Part shown: in pieces, positions 26,097 through 34,385 of the stretch
How the letters are laid out: every line of letters begins with the position of its first letter
Numbering within the stretch: position 1 is the stretch's first letter
NCBI GenBank assembly: GCA_021796015.1
Contig: JAJYOT010000002.1
Location: forward strand, 4,449-68,448
DNA: 64,000 bases
Source: a bacterium
GTDB taxonomy: Bacteria; Elusimicrobiota; Elusimicrobia; UBA1565; UBA9628
Reading direction: 5' to 3'
Translations under genes and position numbers: made by a program
Notes under the pieces: generated by a model
Told to the model about the DNA's origin: nothing
What the model saw: the letters and a program-made list of their open reading frames with translations, nothing else
Database searches by the model: none

Positions 26097-27667
26097 CCCC
26101 CATTAGCCTGACAACAAGCCCCATGGAGAAAAAAGAAACGATGACTGAAAATTCAAAGAGGAAAATCTTCTTAAAGGTTGCCCGCGTCGGACTTGTGGCC
26201 TATTTTGTTCTTTTCGCCCTTTGGCAACTTCCGCCCTTGATTCATGGTTTGAGACATCTCTGTCCCTTGCGCTCGGACGGAATTCAAGAAACGCTCGCCG
26301 TTCCCAGCTTCGCCCGCCAAACCGGATTCGCGTGCGAAGTCTGCCACACCGTGTTTCCGGAATTGACTCCCTTTGGAAGACGATTTAAACTTAATGGTTA
26401 CACGCTGACGACAAAACCCGCGGATGTTTCCGACACCAGCGTTACCTCCAGCACGGAAGCAGCCAAAAGGAATCTGACTCTCAGCTACGTTTCTCCTCTT
26501 TCTTACGACGTTCAAATCGCTTATTCAAAATACAACGTAGCTCCGCCGGATAAAAATGCTGGAACAAAGGGCGGACCGCCCGCCGGAGCCCAGACCGCGG
26601 GAGACGCTTTCCTTTTCCCCGAGCAAATCAGCCTCTATTACGCCGGAAGAGTGACTGATGACATCGGAACCTGGATTCAAATGACCTACAGCCAACCGGC
26701 CGGCTCTTTGGGCATCGACAACACCGAACTTCGCTACACCCATCACAGTGCGGACCGAAAATGGTTATGGGGAACCTTTGCCAATAACACTCCAGGGATG
26801 GAAGACGTTTACAACACCGCATTATCGGCTTTTGGGGTGCCCATGTTCAATGTCCCCAGCCTGTACAATTTCGGCGCCGGAAGTAGCGCTGCATCCGGCG
26901 GCTTGCGCGGCCCTCTTTATCAAAGCGGAACTTTTACCAATTCCGCCGGAGGCGGCGAATACTTATGGTATAACGATTCCCTCTATGTGGAATTTGCCGG
27001 TTATCACTCCGGAGTCCCTGGAACAATCGCAACGGGCAATACAGCTCTCAATGCGACCGGAGCTCTAGGGGCCATCAGCGGAGTCGCTCCTAAGGCACGC
27101 GTGTCTTACGAAGAAGATTGGGGACGCAACGCCCTAGAAGTCGGAGCCATGGCCATGGATACGGAATTTGTTCCGCCCGCCATCGGAGTGGCCAGCATGA
27201 ATTCTCCAACAACAGCCAATCAATACATGGACACCGGGTTTGACTGGCAGTATCAATATATTGGAGACGAAAATATCGTCTCCTTTATTGGAAGCGGGGT
27301 TAACGAAAGGCAATCTAATAATCCTCTATTTGTCGAGTCGGGCCTCTATTCCAATGCAATCGACAATCTCTACCAAACTTCGCTCACAGCGGAATATTAT
27401 TACAAACGAAAATATGGGGCCTTGGTGAATTTTGTCAACACCACCGGCACTAAGGACGCCCTCATGAACGGCGCAAATGGCGCGCCCAACAATCAATATT
27501 GGGTTTTTGAACTCGATTATATGCCCTGGCTGAACACTAAATTCATCTTGCAATACGACGCCTATACCATCGTGGATGGAAACCAAAGCCCCTTTTACGG
27601 AACGCCCGCAGCTTCCAAAGCCTCGGCTAATAATACGCTGGTTCTCGGATTATGGATGGATTTTTAA
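26093..27667 (+). CDS. Cyc2-like outer-membrane cytochrome-porin
   Basis: A 524-residue protein: N-terminal signal/anchor helix (about 29-48), then VPSFARQTGFACEVCHTVFPELTPFGRRFKLNGY, holding one haem motif CEVCH (residues 81-85), then about 400 residues rich in alternating aromatic and polar residues and Gly/Asn turns, as in a beta-barrel, ending GLWMDF with a C-terminal Phe. A single haem plug fused to a porin, with a P-FARQTG-xx-CxxCH-xxxP-L-FGR-FK-GY pattern, is the architecture of Cyc2, the outer-membrane Fe(II) oxidase; related proteins of unknown role share the motif. ATG 26093 overlaps the previous stop; ATG 26123 or 26141 may be the true start. Confidence 0.8.
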   Translation: MTPISLTTSPMEKKETMTENSKRKIFLKVARVGLVAYFVLFALWQLPPLIHGLRHLCPLRSDGIQETLAVPSFARQTGFACEVCHTVFPELTPFGRRFKLNGYTLTTKPADVSDTSVTSSTEAAKRNLTLSYVSPLSYDVQIAYSKYNVAPPDKNAGTKGGPPAGAQTAGDAFLFPEQISLYYAGRVTDDIGTWIQMTYSQPAGSLGIDNTELRYTHHSADRKWLWGTFANNTPGMEDVYNTALSAFGVPMFNVPSLYNFGAGSSAASGGLRGPLYQSGTFTNSAGGGEYLWYNDSLYVEFAGYHSGVPGTIATGNTALNATGALGAISGVAPKARVSYEEDWGRNALEVGAMAMDTEFVPPAIGVASMNSPTTANQYMDTGFDWQYQYIGDENIVSFIGSGVNERQSNNPLFVESGLYSNAIDNLYQTSLTAEYYYKRKYGALVNFVNTTGTKDALMNGANGAPNNQYWVFELDYMPWLNTKFILQYDAYTIVDGNQSPFYGTPAASKASANNTLVLGLWMDF

Positions 27668-27676
27668 GGAGGCAAA

Positions 27677-28618
27677 ATGGAGAATATCATGAAAAAATTT
27701 AAAATTTTGACTTCCTTTGCGTTACTGGCTTTTATCGTATTTGGAACCAGCTTTAACTATTCCGCATTTGCCGATGACAACTTTTCATCCCCTGATGAAA
27801 AGCCTTTTAACCCGGCTTCTTATGACGCTCATTTGCTCATTGACCGCGCTTGTTCAGTGTGTCATGGGGTTAACGGCATCAGTAAATGGCCGTTCATTCC
27901 CAATCTTGCGGCACAAGACAAAACGTATTTGGAAAGCCAACTCAAGGCTTTTCGAATGCGCGCCCGCGCGGACCGTTACGCCCAAGCCGAGATGTGGGGC
28001 ATGGCTCAGCCTCTCACCGATAGCGAGATTACCGCCATCGCCGATTACTTTTCAAGCCTCAAAGCTCCGACAGGGCGAACCTCCGAACTTTCCTTGGCTG
28101 CGACTTATTTTGGAGAAAGTATTTTTAAAACCGGATTTCCGAAGCGCTCAGTTCCGGCTTGCAATACCTGCCACAAACTAAACGGGGAAGGCGACGTTGA
28201 TATTCCCAGACTTGCCGGTCAACACGCCGATTATATAGAACGGGAACTAAAAGAATTCCGCAACGGTTTTCGCTCCAACGATATCATGCATTTCATCGCT
28301 CAAAATATGAGTAATAATGAAATTAAGGCAATCTCATTGTACCTTTCCTCCCTCCACACCCCAAATCCGAATATGCCACCACAAACACAAGCAGCTTCAA
28401 CAAACGCTCCAGCGATTGCAATGGCGGCTGCTCCTGCCGCCCAAGTAGCGGCAGCTTCTTCCACACCTACGCCGGAAGCGACCCCTACGCCCTCTCACAA
28501 AAAATTCATGTTTTTTACCACCTCGAACAACCAGAACCTCAAATGTCAAAAGGTCTCGGGATCCGACAAAAAGATGAAGCTTAAGTGCTCCTTTTTAAAG
28601 AAGAGCGTCAATCTCTAA
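27677..28618 (+). CDS. Dihaem c4-type cytochrome c with two-cysteine tail
   Basis: A 313-residue exported protein (signal peptide ending about YSAFA, residue 32). Two cytochrome domains each carry a haem motif, CSVCH (59-63) and CNTCH (162-166), with Met axial-ligand candidates in EMWGMAQPLT and DIMHFIAQNMS. The two similar domains in tandem are the c4 layout, like Cyc1 of Acidithiobacillus iron oxidation. An Ala/Pro/Thr-rich linker (about 230-270) leads to a tail (KKFMFFTTSN..LKC...KLKCS) homologous to that of the cupredoxin-like protein. GGAGG is well spaced before ATG 27677. Likely periplasmic carrier between the outer-membrane cytochrome and an oxidase. Confidence 0.88.
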   Translation: MENIMKKFKILTSFALLAFIVFGTSFNYSAFADDNFSSPDEKPFNPASYDAHLLIDRACSVCHGVNGISKWPFIPNLAAQDKTYLESQLKAFRMRARADRYAQAEMWGMAQPLTDSEITAIADYFSSLKAPTGRTSELSLAATYFGESIFKTGFPKRSVPACNTCHKLNGEGDVDIPRLAGQHADYIERELKEFRNGFRSNDIMHFIAQNMSNNEIKAISLYLSSLHTPNPNMPPQTQAASTNAPAIAMAAAPAAQVAAASSTPTPEATPTPSHKKFMFFTTSNNQNLKCQKVSGSDKKMKLKCSFLKKSVNL

Positions 28619-28669
28619 TTTAGGGAACTAAAATACCCGGTTTTCATCTCTTTTTGTATAATGAGAGAG

Positions 28670-28849
28670 ATGAAGCTGTTTCGCCCGCTTGGATATATCT
28701 GTTTAATATTCTCCTTTTTCGCCTGCAAAGGAAAACCGCCTTCTGTCTCCATTTATAAAACTCCCAAGGGAAATACCGAATTACAAGCCGCAAAGTTTGA
28801 GCGCATGGCGGCCATGCTCAAAGAAAAAAGACTCCATGGCCAAAATTAA
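28670..28849 (+). CDS. Small putative lipoprotein
   Basis: A frame of 59 residues from ATG 28670 (or 62 from ATG 28661). It begins MKLFRPLGYICLIFSFFACKGK: a short basic start, a hydrophobic stretch and a Cys at the end of it (FFAC), resembling a lipoprotein signal. The remaining 40 residues are polar with no known domain. ATG 28661 lies inside a TATAAT (28657-28662), so if that is a promoter 28670 is the real start. It overlaps the resB start by 14 nt and may have a role in cytochrome c assembly, but this rests on position only. Confidence 0.6.
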   Translation: MKLFRPLGYICLIFSFFACKGKPPSVSIYKTPKGNTELQAAKFERMAAMLKEKRLHGQN

Positions 28850-29996
28850 ATTCTTCGCGAAAGAAATTATCAAGCTTCTCTCTTCTCTTGAGCTGACCCT
28901 GGCGGGGCTCAGCGCGCTCGCGCTGCTGGTCTTCTTATGCACTTTAGGCGAGGTTCAGCTTGGCGTTTACGATTCCGTAAAAATTCATTTTAACAGCTGG
29001 TTTCTCTACTCGCGTCCCGTTCTTGGCGGATACCGCATTCCGCTTTTTCCAGCAGGAAAAATCGTGGGAATTGTTTTAATCCTGAATCTTCTCTTTGCGC
29101 ATTTCAAACGTCTAACTCTGTCATACAAGAAAATAGGCCTTTGGCTGACTCATTTTGGGCTCATCATTCTTTTTGTGGGCCAATTTCTTTCCGGCCGCTT
29201 CGCGCGCGAAAGCCAGATGACTATAAAAGAAAACTCTTCCAAAAATTATAGCGAAGACCCAAGGCATTCGGAAATTGACCTTATCGATGCCACGAACTCT
29301 AAGACAGACACCGTCTATTCCATCCCCCAAGGGCTTTTAAAAACGGGACAAGTTATTTCTTTGCCGAACCAAATTACGCTTAAAATCAAACACTACGCTC
29401 TGAATGCGGCCGTTGATATCCGGAAAAATAGCGATGCCGCATTTCCAGATTATGCGCTGATCCAAGGCCCGGGGAAAAATCTTGAAATTATCGATATGCC
29501 TTTAAGCCATGACGATAATCAGCCCAATATGCCGGCGGCCCTGGTCCAGGTGTCAAGCAATGGAAAGGTTTTGGGCAATTGGCAGATGTCCGAGATGATT
29601 CCACTTCCGCAGGAAATTCCAGTCAAAGGAAAAGCGCTCTATCTCGTCCTTCGCCCTAAACGCTATTATTTTCCGTTTTCTCTCTTTCTCAAAAAATTTA
29701 CCCATAAAATTTATACCGGGACCACCATTCCCAGCCGCTTTTCAAGCCTCATTCACATTGACGATCCGGCCTCTCCCACGGAAAACCGGAATACTTTAAT
29801 TTCAATGAACCATCCACTTCGTTTTCAAGGCCTCACTTTTTATCAAGCCTCCTACGCCCAAAATGATACGGTTTCTATTCTCCAAGTCGTCCGCAACCCC
29901 AGCTGGACAATTCCTTATATTTCTTCTTTTTTGGTGGCATTAGGGCTCATTTTCCATTTTCTCATGCGTCTTAAACAGGCAAAATTTTTGTCATGA
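28836..29996 (+). CDS. resB: Cytochrome c biogenesis protein ResB/Ccs1
   Basis: A 386-residue protein with three N-terminal membrane helices (about 10-30, 65-80, 92-110), a long periplasmic domain (about 115-350) and a final helix, the ResB/Ccs1 topology. Sequence signs are SSLELTLAGLSALALLVFLCTLGEVQ at the start and the late RFQGLTFYQASY. With CcsA it forms the System II haem-delivery complex that attaches haem to apocytochromes c. It starts at ATG 28836, inside the lipoprotein gene, and overlaps ccsA by 4 nt. Its presence next to the c-type cytochromes fits their maturation. Confidence 0.88.
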   Translation: MAKIKFFAKEIIKLLSSLELTLAGLSALALLVFLCTLGEVQLGVYDSVKIHFNSWFLYSRPVLGGYRIPLFPAGKIVGIVLILNLLFAHFKRLTLSYKKIGLWLTHFGLIILFVGQFLSGRFARESQMTIKENSSKNYSEDPRHSEIDLIDATNSKTDTVYSIPQGLLKTGQVISLPNQITLKIKHYALNAAVDIRKNSDAAFPDYALIQGPGKNLEIIDMPLSHDDNQPNMPAALVQVSSNGKVLGNWQMSEMIPLPQEIPVKGKALYLVLRPKRYYFPFSLFLKKFTHKIYTGTTIPSRFSSLIHIDDPASPTENRNTLISMNHPLRFQGLTFYQASYAQNDTVSILQVVRNPSWTIPYISSFLVALGLIFHFLMRLKQAKFLS

Positions 29997-31804
29997 AAAA
30001 AGAAACAATGCGGGGAAAAAATCCTATTTCTTTTAATCTTCTGGTATTGGGAACTCTCACTTGGGCTTTTTTTCCGTTTTTTCCTCACTCTCACTCCGGC
30101 GTTGATTTAACCTTATTTTCCCAGCTTCCCGTTTTACAAGAAGGCCGCATAAAACCCCTAAGCACGGTCGCCCGCAGTTCTCTTTTAATTCTCAGCCATA
30201 AGGAAAAAGTCTCAACTCCGGGAGAAGAATTGCCCGCATCTCAATGGCTATTGGATTTAGTCAGCCGCCCTGAAATCGCGGACATGGAAAAAGTTTTTTG
30301 CATCGACAACTTAGATGTTTTGGGATTTCTCAATTTGCCGCAAACCGCCCAGCGTTATTTTTCTTTCAATCAAATTGCTCCTTCATGGGACCGATTGGAG
30401 AAAAAAGCGGATGCGATAGAAAAGGTTCCCGCTAAATCCCGATCTTCTTTTGAATCGGCCTTGTTGGAAGTTGAGGAACAAATGGTGGTCTATCAGCGAC
30501 TAAAATTCAGCCTTGAAATTCCGGATCTTCCTGATTCTTTGCCGAATCTTCTTCTTAAAAATCCGCGAGCCATCGCCCAAAACAAAGGTCTTCAGAAAGA
30601 ACTCTCCGACATTCTAACACGCTCCAATTTCATCGATCAATCGGCCTATTTCTGGGCTATTCCCATTTCTTCTGGGACATCCTATGCCTGGATTAGTTCC
30701 GGAAAAGCCATCAACCAACTGTTAATCCAAGGAACTCTTTCCCAACCGCTTCTCTTTTATCACCGGATGGAAGACGCCCGAAAAAATAGCGATCCGGCCG
30801 CGTTTAACTCCGCCGCTGACTCTTATCAGAAATGGCTGAAAAAAAATCTGCCATCTCAATACCGCTGGAGCCGTTATGAGGAAATTTTTAACGCCGTATC
30901 TCCCTTCTGGAAGGGAATTGTTCTTTATTTTCTCGTATTCCTGTCCTTAGCGGTTTCTTGGGTTATTTGGCCCGAACGTTTGACCCAACTCGCGATGCGG
31001 CTTTTAGTTGTCGCTTGGAGCGTTCATTCTTTTGGAATTCTTTGCCGCATCGTCATCCAAGGGCGCCCGCCCGTGACCAATCTTTATTCTTCCGCCGTGT
31101 TTATCGGTTGGGTCGCGGTTTTACTTTGCTGGATACTCGAAAGAAAATTCCCGAAAGGTTTTGCCGCGATGACCGCATCCATCATCGGTTTTACGACCCT
31201 CATTATCGCTCATCATTTAGCCATGACCGGAGACACCATGGAAATGATGCGCGCGGTGCTCAATTCCAATTTCTGGCTTTCAACGCACGTGTCATCCATC
31301 ACCATTGGATACGCCTCGACGTTTGTGGCCGGGACATTGGGAATACTTTATATTCTCAAGGGCGTCCTGACGCCTTCTCTGGATAAAGAAGCGGCCAAGG
31401 CCTTGGTCCAAATGACTTATGGAATTATTTGCTTCAGCCTTCTTTTTAGTTTTGTCGGAACCGTTTTAGGCGGAATTTGGGCGGATCAATCCTGGGGAAG
31501 ATTTTGGGGATGGGATCCGAAAGAAAATGGAGCCCTCTTAATCGTTCTCTGGAACGCCATCATCCTTCACGCGCGCTGGGGGGGGTTTATTCGAGAACGC
31601 GGGTTCATGGTTATGGCGGTTTTAGGAAACGTCATCACCAGTCTTTCATGGTTTGGGGTCAATATGCTTGGAATTGGGCTTCATTCTTACGGCTGGATGG
31701 ATAAAGCGTTTTTTTGGCTTTCCATTTTCATCCTCAGCCAACTCGCCATCGCGGCTTTAGGCGGCCTCCCTTTGCCTTATTGGAAAAGCAAGTTCCAGTC
31801 TTAA
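29993..31804 (+). CDS. ccsA: Cytochrome c biogenesis protein CcsA (haem handling)
   Basis: A 603-residue protein. The first 300 residues are a largely soluble periplasmic region opening with a signal-anchor helix; the last 300 have about eight helices and the tryptophan-rich haem-binding motif WGRFWGWDPKENGAL, typical of the CcsA/CcmF/CcmC superfamily. Conserved His residues lie around it (IIAHHLAMTGD, STHVSS, GLHSYGW). It is the System II partner of ResB, with which it overlaps by 4 nt. No CcdA or thioredoxin-like gene is in the window. Confidence 0.92.
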   Translation: MKKETMRGKNPISFNLLVLGTLTWAFFPFFPHSHSGVDLTLFSQLPVLQEGRIKPLSTVARSSLLILSHKEKVSTPGEELPASQWLLDLVSRPEIADMEKVFCIDNLDVLGFLNLPQTAQRYFSFNQIAPSWDRLEKKADAIEKVPAKSRSSFESALLEVEEQMVVYQRLKFSLEIPDLPDSLPNLLLKNPRAIAQNKGLQKELSDILTRSNFIDQSAYFWAIPISSGTSYAWISSGKAINQLLIQGTLSQPLLFYHRMEDARKNSDPAAFNSAADSYQKWLKKNLPSQYRWSRYEEIFNAVSPFWKGIVLYFLVFLSLAVSWVIWPERLTQLAMRLLVVAWSVHSFGILCRIVIQGRPPVTNLYSSAVFIGWVAVLLCWILERKFPKGFAAMTASIIGFTTLIIAHHLAMTGDTMEMMRAVLNSNFWLSTHVSSITIGYASTFVAGTLGILYILKGVLTPSLDKEAAKALVQMTYGIICFSLLFSFVGTVLGGIWADQSWGRFWGWDPKENGALLIVLWNAIILHARWGGFIRERGFMVMAVLGNVITSLSWFGVNMLGIGLHSYGWMDKAFFWLSIFILSQLAIAALGGLPLPYWKSKFQS

Positions 31805-31845
31805 TTTCTCATTTTTTTACTTACAAAATTTCACAATCATTTCTC

Positions 31846-31874
31846 TTGACAACCCTGGGAATAGATGTTATATT
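31846..31874 (+). promoter_or_regulatory. Promoter of the chemosensory cluster
   Basis: TTGACA at 31846-31851 and TATATT at 31869-31874 are 17 nt apart, 36 nt ahead of the first gene of the cluster. It is close to sigma-70 consensus rather than the sigma-28 type usual for flagellar chemotaxis genes. Confidence 0.82.
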
Positions 31875-31910
31875 CATTAGGAAACTAATTGAGTAAATAA
31901 CTCCCTATTT

Positions 31911-32972
31911 ATGGCGAAAATATTAGTCGTTGATGACTCCAATCTCATGCGCCAATTAGCCATGGGCTATTTACATAAATTTGGGCACGAGGTAACGGAA
32001 GCGTCTGACGGCCAAGCGGCTTTGGACCTCCTAAGAAGCAAGTCCTTTGATCTCATTCTTCTTGATCTTAATTTGCCCCGCGTCTCCGGATTCGAAATAT
32101 GTCAAACCGCTCGTAAAGAAGGGAAGTCTTGCCCTATTTTGATTACCAGTTCCTCCCAAGGATATAGCCCTTGGGTTCATCAACTGGCCAACGGTTTTTT
32201 GTTCAAACCTTACTCCGAAGCGGTTTTGCGTTCGAAAGTCGACGCACTTCTTGGTTCGGAAAATATTGCGCCCATTTTTCCAACTTCTGCCTGGAATTCT
32301 CCGGAAACCTTTCTCCACCATCTTCGCGGTAATATCGGCAGCATTCCAGGCCTCCTTGATTTTTTTTCGACAAAAAAAGAGGACAAAGCTCTTGGAGAAA
32401 GAACTTTTCGCTTGGTTAAACAGGCTGTCGAAGAAGCCATTAAACTCCTCGACAGCTATTCCGAAATCATGCGCCCCATCCTTTTGGAAAAATCCTCCAC
32501 TTCTCTCGACGCTTATCTCAAAGACATCATCTCCCGACACGCGGTCTCCCAATTGCCTAAAATAGCATTGCGATGGGAAATGGATACGGTCGACCTTTCT
32601 CCCGTTAACATCGATACAAAGTGGATGGAACGCGCCATCAAAGAAATACTCAATAACGCTCAAGAAGCCCTGGAGGGATCTGGAGGAACTTTGAGCATCG
32701 GAGTTTACTCCGACCGCATGCACTCCTCGGTTTACATTTCCATTCAAGATCAAGGCGCCGCCATCACCGCTTACGCCCAAGAACACTGCTTTGAACCGTT
32801 TTTCACGCTCAAGAAAGACCACCACGGTTTGGGTCTTAGCTGGGCTGAAAAAATAATTTTGGCTCATGAGGGAGCAATTAGCGTCTCTTCTTTAGACAAT
32901 GCCGGCACCTGCGTTCTCATTCGATTGCCTCATTCGCAGAATTTAAAAGCGCCGCCGAAAAAGCTTGAATAG
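31911..32972 (+). CDS. Receiver-histidine kinase hybrid (REC-HK)
   Basis: A 353-residue cytoplasmic protein with an N-terminal receiver domain (DD at 8-9, phospho-Asp 52, Lys 99) and a histidine-kinase core: H-box FLHHLRGNIGSIPGLL (His136/137), N-box ILNNAQEAL, D-x-G as DQGAAI, and FEPFFTLKK..HGLGL. It has no sensor domain or membrane segment, so input probably comes through the receiver. It is first in the cluster behind a strong promoter and may phosphorylate the CheY-like proteins, or respond to CheA. No Shine-Dalgarno precedes ATG 31911. Confidence 0.85.
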   Translation: MAKILVVDDSNLMRQLAMGYLHKFGHEVTEASDGQAALDLLRSKSFDLILLDLNLPRVSGFEICQTARKEGKSCPILITSSSQGYSPWVHQLANGFLFKPYSEAVLRSKVDALLGSENIAPIFPTSAWNSPETFLHHLRGNIGSIPGLLDFFSTKKEDKALGERTFRLVKQAVEEAIKLLDSYSEIMRPILLEKSSTSLDAYLKDIISRHAVSQLPKIALRWEMDTVDLSPVNIDTKWMERAIKEILNNAQEALEGSGGTLSIGVYSDRMHSSVYISIQDQGAAITAYAQEHCFEPFFTLKKDHHGLGLSWAEKIILAHEGAISVSSLDNAGTCVLIRLPHSQNLKAPPKKLE

Positions 32973-32992
32973 CAGCAGGGAGGAATAAAATT

Positions 32993-33412
32993 ATGGCTTG
33001 GTTTCAAAACAATCGCACAAAGCCCGTAGTCTTACATGTTGATGATGAACATATTATTTTGTCGACAGTAAAATTAATTCTAGAAAGCTTGGGGTTAGAC
33101 GTCATTCAAGCGACCACCGGCCCCGACGCCCTTAAAATGGCGGAAAAAGAAGCCCCCTCGATTATTCTGCTTGACGCTCGAATGCCGGTCATGGACGGTT
33201 ATGAAACCTGTATTAAATTAAAAAGAGAACCTAAAACCAAGGACATCCCGGTCATCATGCTCACAGGGCTTGATGCCGTTAAAGATGTTGAGAAAGCGAT
33301 GGCCGCCGGGGCCAATAGTTATTTAGTCAAACCTATTGAAAAAAACCGTCTTAAGGCCAAGCTTGAAAATTTCATCAAACTCGCGCCTATGGACGAGCAA
33401 AAAAAAGTTTAA
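32993..33412 (+). CDS. CheY-like response regulator (first of a tandem pair)
   Basis: A 139-residue single receiver domain: acidic pair DD17-18, phospho-Asp 61, Thr in MLTGLDA and Lys in SYLVKPIE. It begins MAWF, exactly like the next gene, and the two align over their full length, so they arose by duplication. AGGGAGG precedes the ATG. No output domain; it should act by protein-protein contact. Confidence 0.92.
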   Translation: MAWFQNNRTKPVVLHVDDEHIILSTVKLILESLGLDVIQATTGPDALKMAEKEAPSIILLDARMPVMDGYETCIKLKREPKTKDIPVIMLTGLDAVKDVEKAMAAGANSYLVKPIEKNRLKAKLENFIKLAPMDEQKKV

Positions 33413-33482
33413 GAAAATGGTCAAGAATATAAGTCTTTTTGATAGAATTTGGCTAATCAAAGCGTAAGGGGAGGAAAACACC

Positions 33483-33896
33483 ATGGCGTGGTTTGGAAGC
33501 AGCAGTCGCACAAGGCCCTTGATTGTTCATATTGATGATTCCCAGACAGTACTAGCCGTTACAAAGCTGATGCTTGAATCTCTCGGTTATGACGTCATCC
33601 AAGCGACCAACGGCCAAGAAGGCGTTAAACTCGCGGAAAAAGAAAAACCGGCTCTCATTTTGCTTGACGCAATGATGCCCGGAATCGACGGCTTTGAGAC
33701 CTGCGTGTCCATTAAACGAAACCCTAAACTTCAAGGCGTTCCCGTCATCATGGCCACAGGAGCGGACGCCGTCAAGGACGTTGAAAAAGCAATGGCTTGC
33801 GGAGCCGACAGCTACATCGTCAAACCCTTGCAACAAGACAGGCTTAAAACAAAGCTGGAAAATTTCGTTAAACCGAAGCCTTCTCAGGCGGCATAA
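33483..33896 (+). CDS. CheY-like response regulator (second of a tandem pair)
   Basis: A 137-residue receiver domain with DD18-19, phospho-Asp 62, Thr in MATGADA and Lys in SYIVKPLQ. Preceded by GGGGAGGA. Paralogue of the neighbour at 32993 with most differences in surface loops. It stands 3 nt before cheW, so it is the more likely direct CheA partner. Confidence 0.93.
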   Translation: MAWFGSSSRTRPLIVHIDDSQTVLAVTKLMLESLGYDVIQATNGQEGVKLAEKEKPALILLDAMMPGIDGFETCVSIKRNPKLQGVPVIMATGADAVKDVEKAMACGADSYIVKPLQQDRLKTKLENFVKPKPSQAA

Positions 33897-33899
33897 ACC

Positions 33900-34379
33900 A
33901 TGGCGGAGAATAAAGGCGACGGAGTTCAGTGGGTTCAATTTCGCTTGGGACATGAAGAATACGCCGTCATGGCGACCCAGGTCCAGGAAATTGTCCGTTC
34001 CGCTTCAATTACCTTAATTCCCAATATGCCGGAATTTGTTAAAGGCATCTGCAATCTGCGCGGAAAAATTATTCCGCTTTTGGATCTCAAGGAACGCTTC
34101 TCCGTCCAAGGCGAAACTGACGCCCAGCAAGCCCGCATTATCGTCGCCCACGTTGAGAACCAGATGGTTGGTTTTACCGTTGACGCGGTACTCGGAGTCG
34201 TTCGCATTCCACCCGATGTCATTGAAGCGGTTCCTGAGAATCTCCCTAAAATCGATGTCGAATACATCACCGGGGTCGCAAAACTCCAGGGACATCTGGT
34301 TCTTCTTCTCAATATGGACAAAATTCTCAAGAGTATCGAAAAGATGATTCTTGAAAACGCAGAGTGGAGCAAAAAATAG
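33900..34379 (+). CDS. cheW: Chemotaxis coupling protein CheW
   Basis: A 159-residue CheW-domain protein: QFRLGHEEYAVMATQVQEIVR, the signature ICNLRGKIIPLLDLKERF, then GFTVDAVLGVVRI and a C-terminal GHLVLLLNMDKIL. CheW links receptors to the CheA kinase. It sits between the second CheY-like gene and cheA. Confidence 0.95.
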   Translation: MAENKGDGVQWVQFRLGHEEYAVMATQVQEIVRSASITLIPNMPEFVKGICNLRGKIIPLLDLKERFSVQGETDAQQARIIVAHVENQMVGFTVDAVLGVVRIPPDVIEAVPENLPKIDVEYITGVAKLQGHLVLLLNMDKILKSIEKMILENAEWSKK

Positions 34380-34385
34380 CCCCCG

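Noticed and set aside
28634..28662. Full sigma-70 promoter for the lipoprotein-resB-ccsA unit
   Set aside because: TATAAT at 28657 is good but the -35 region (TACCCG) is not; kept only as a possible leaderless case.
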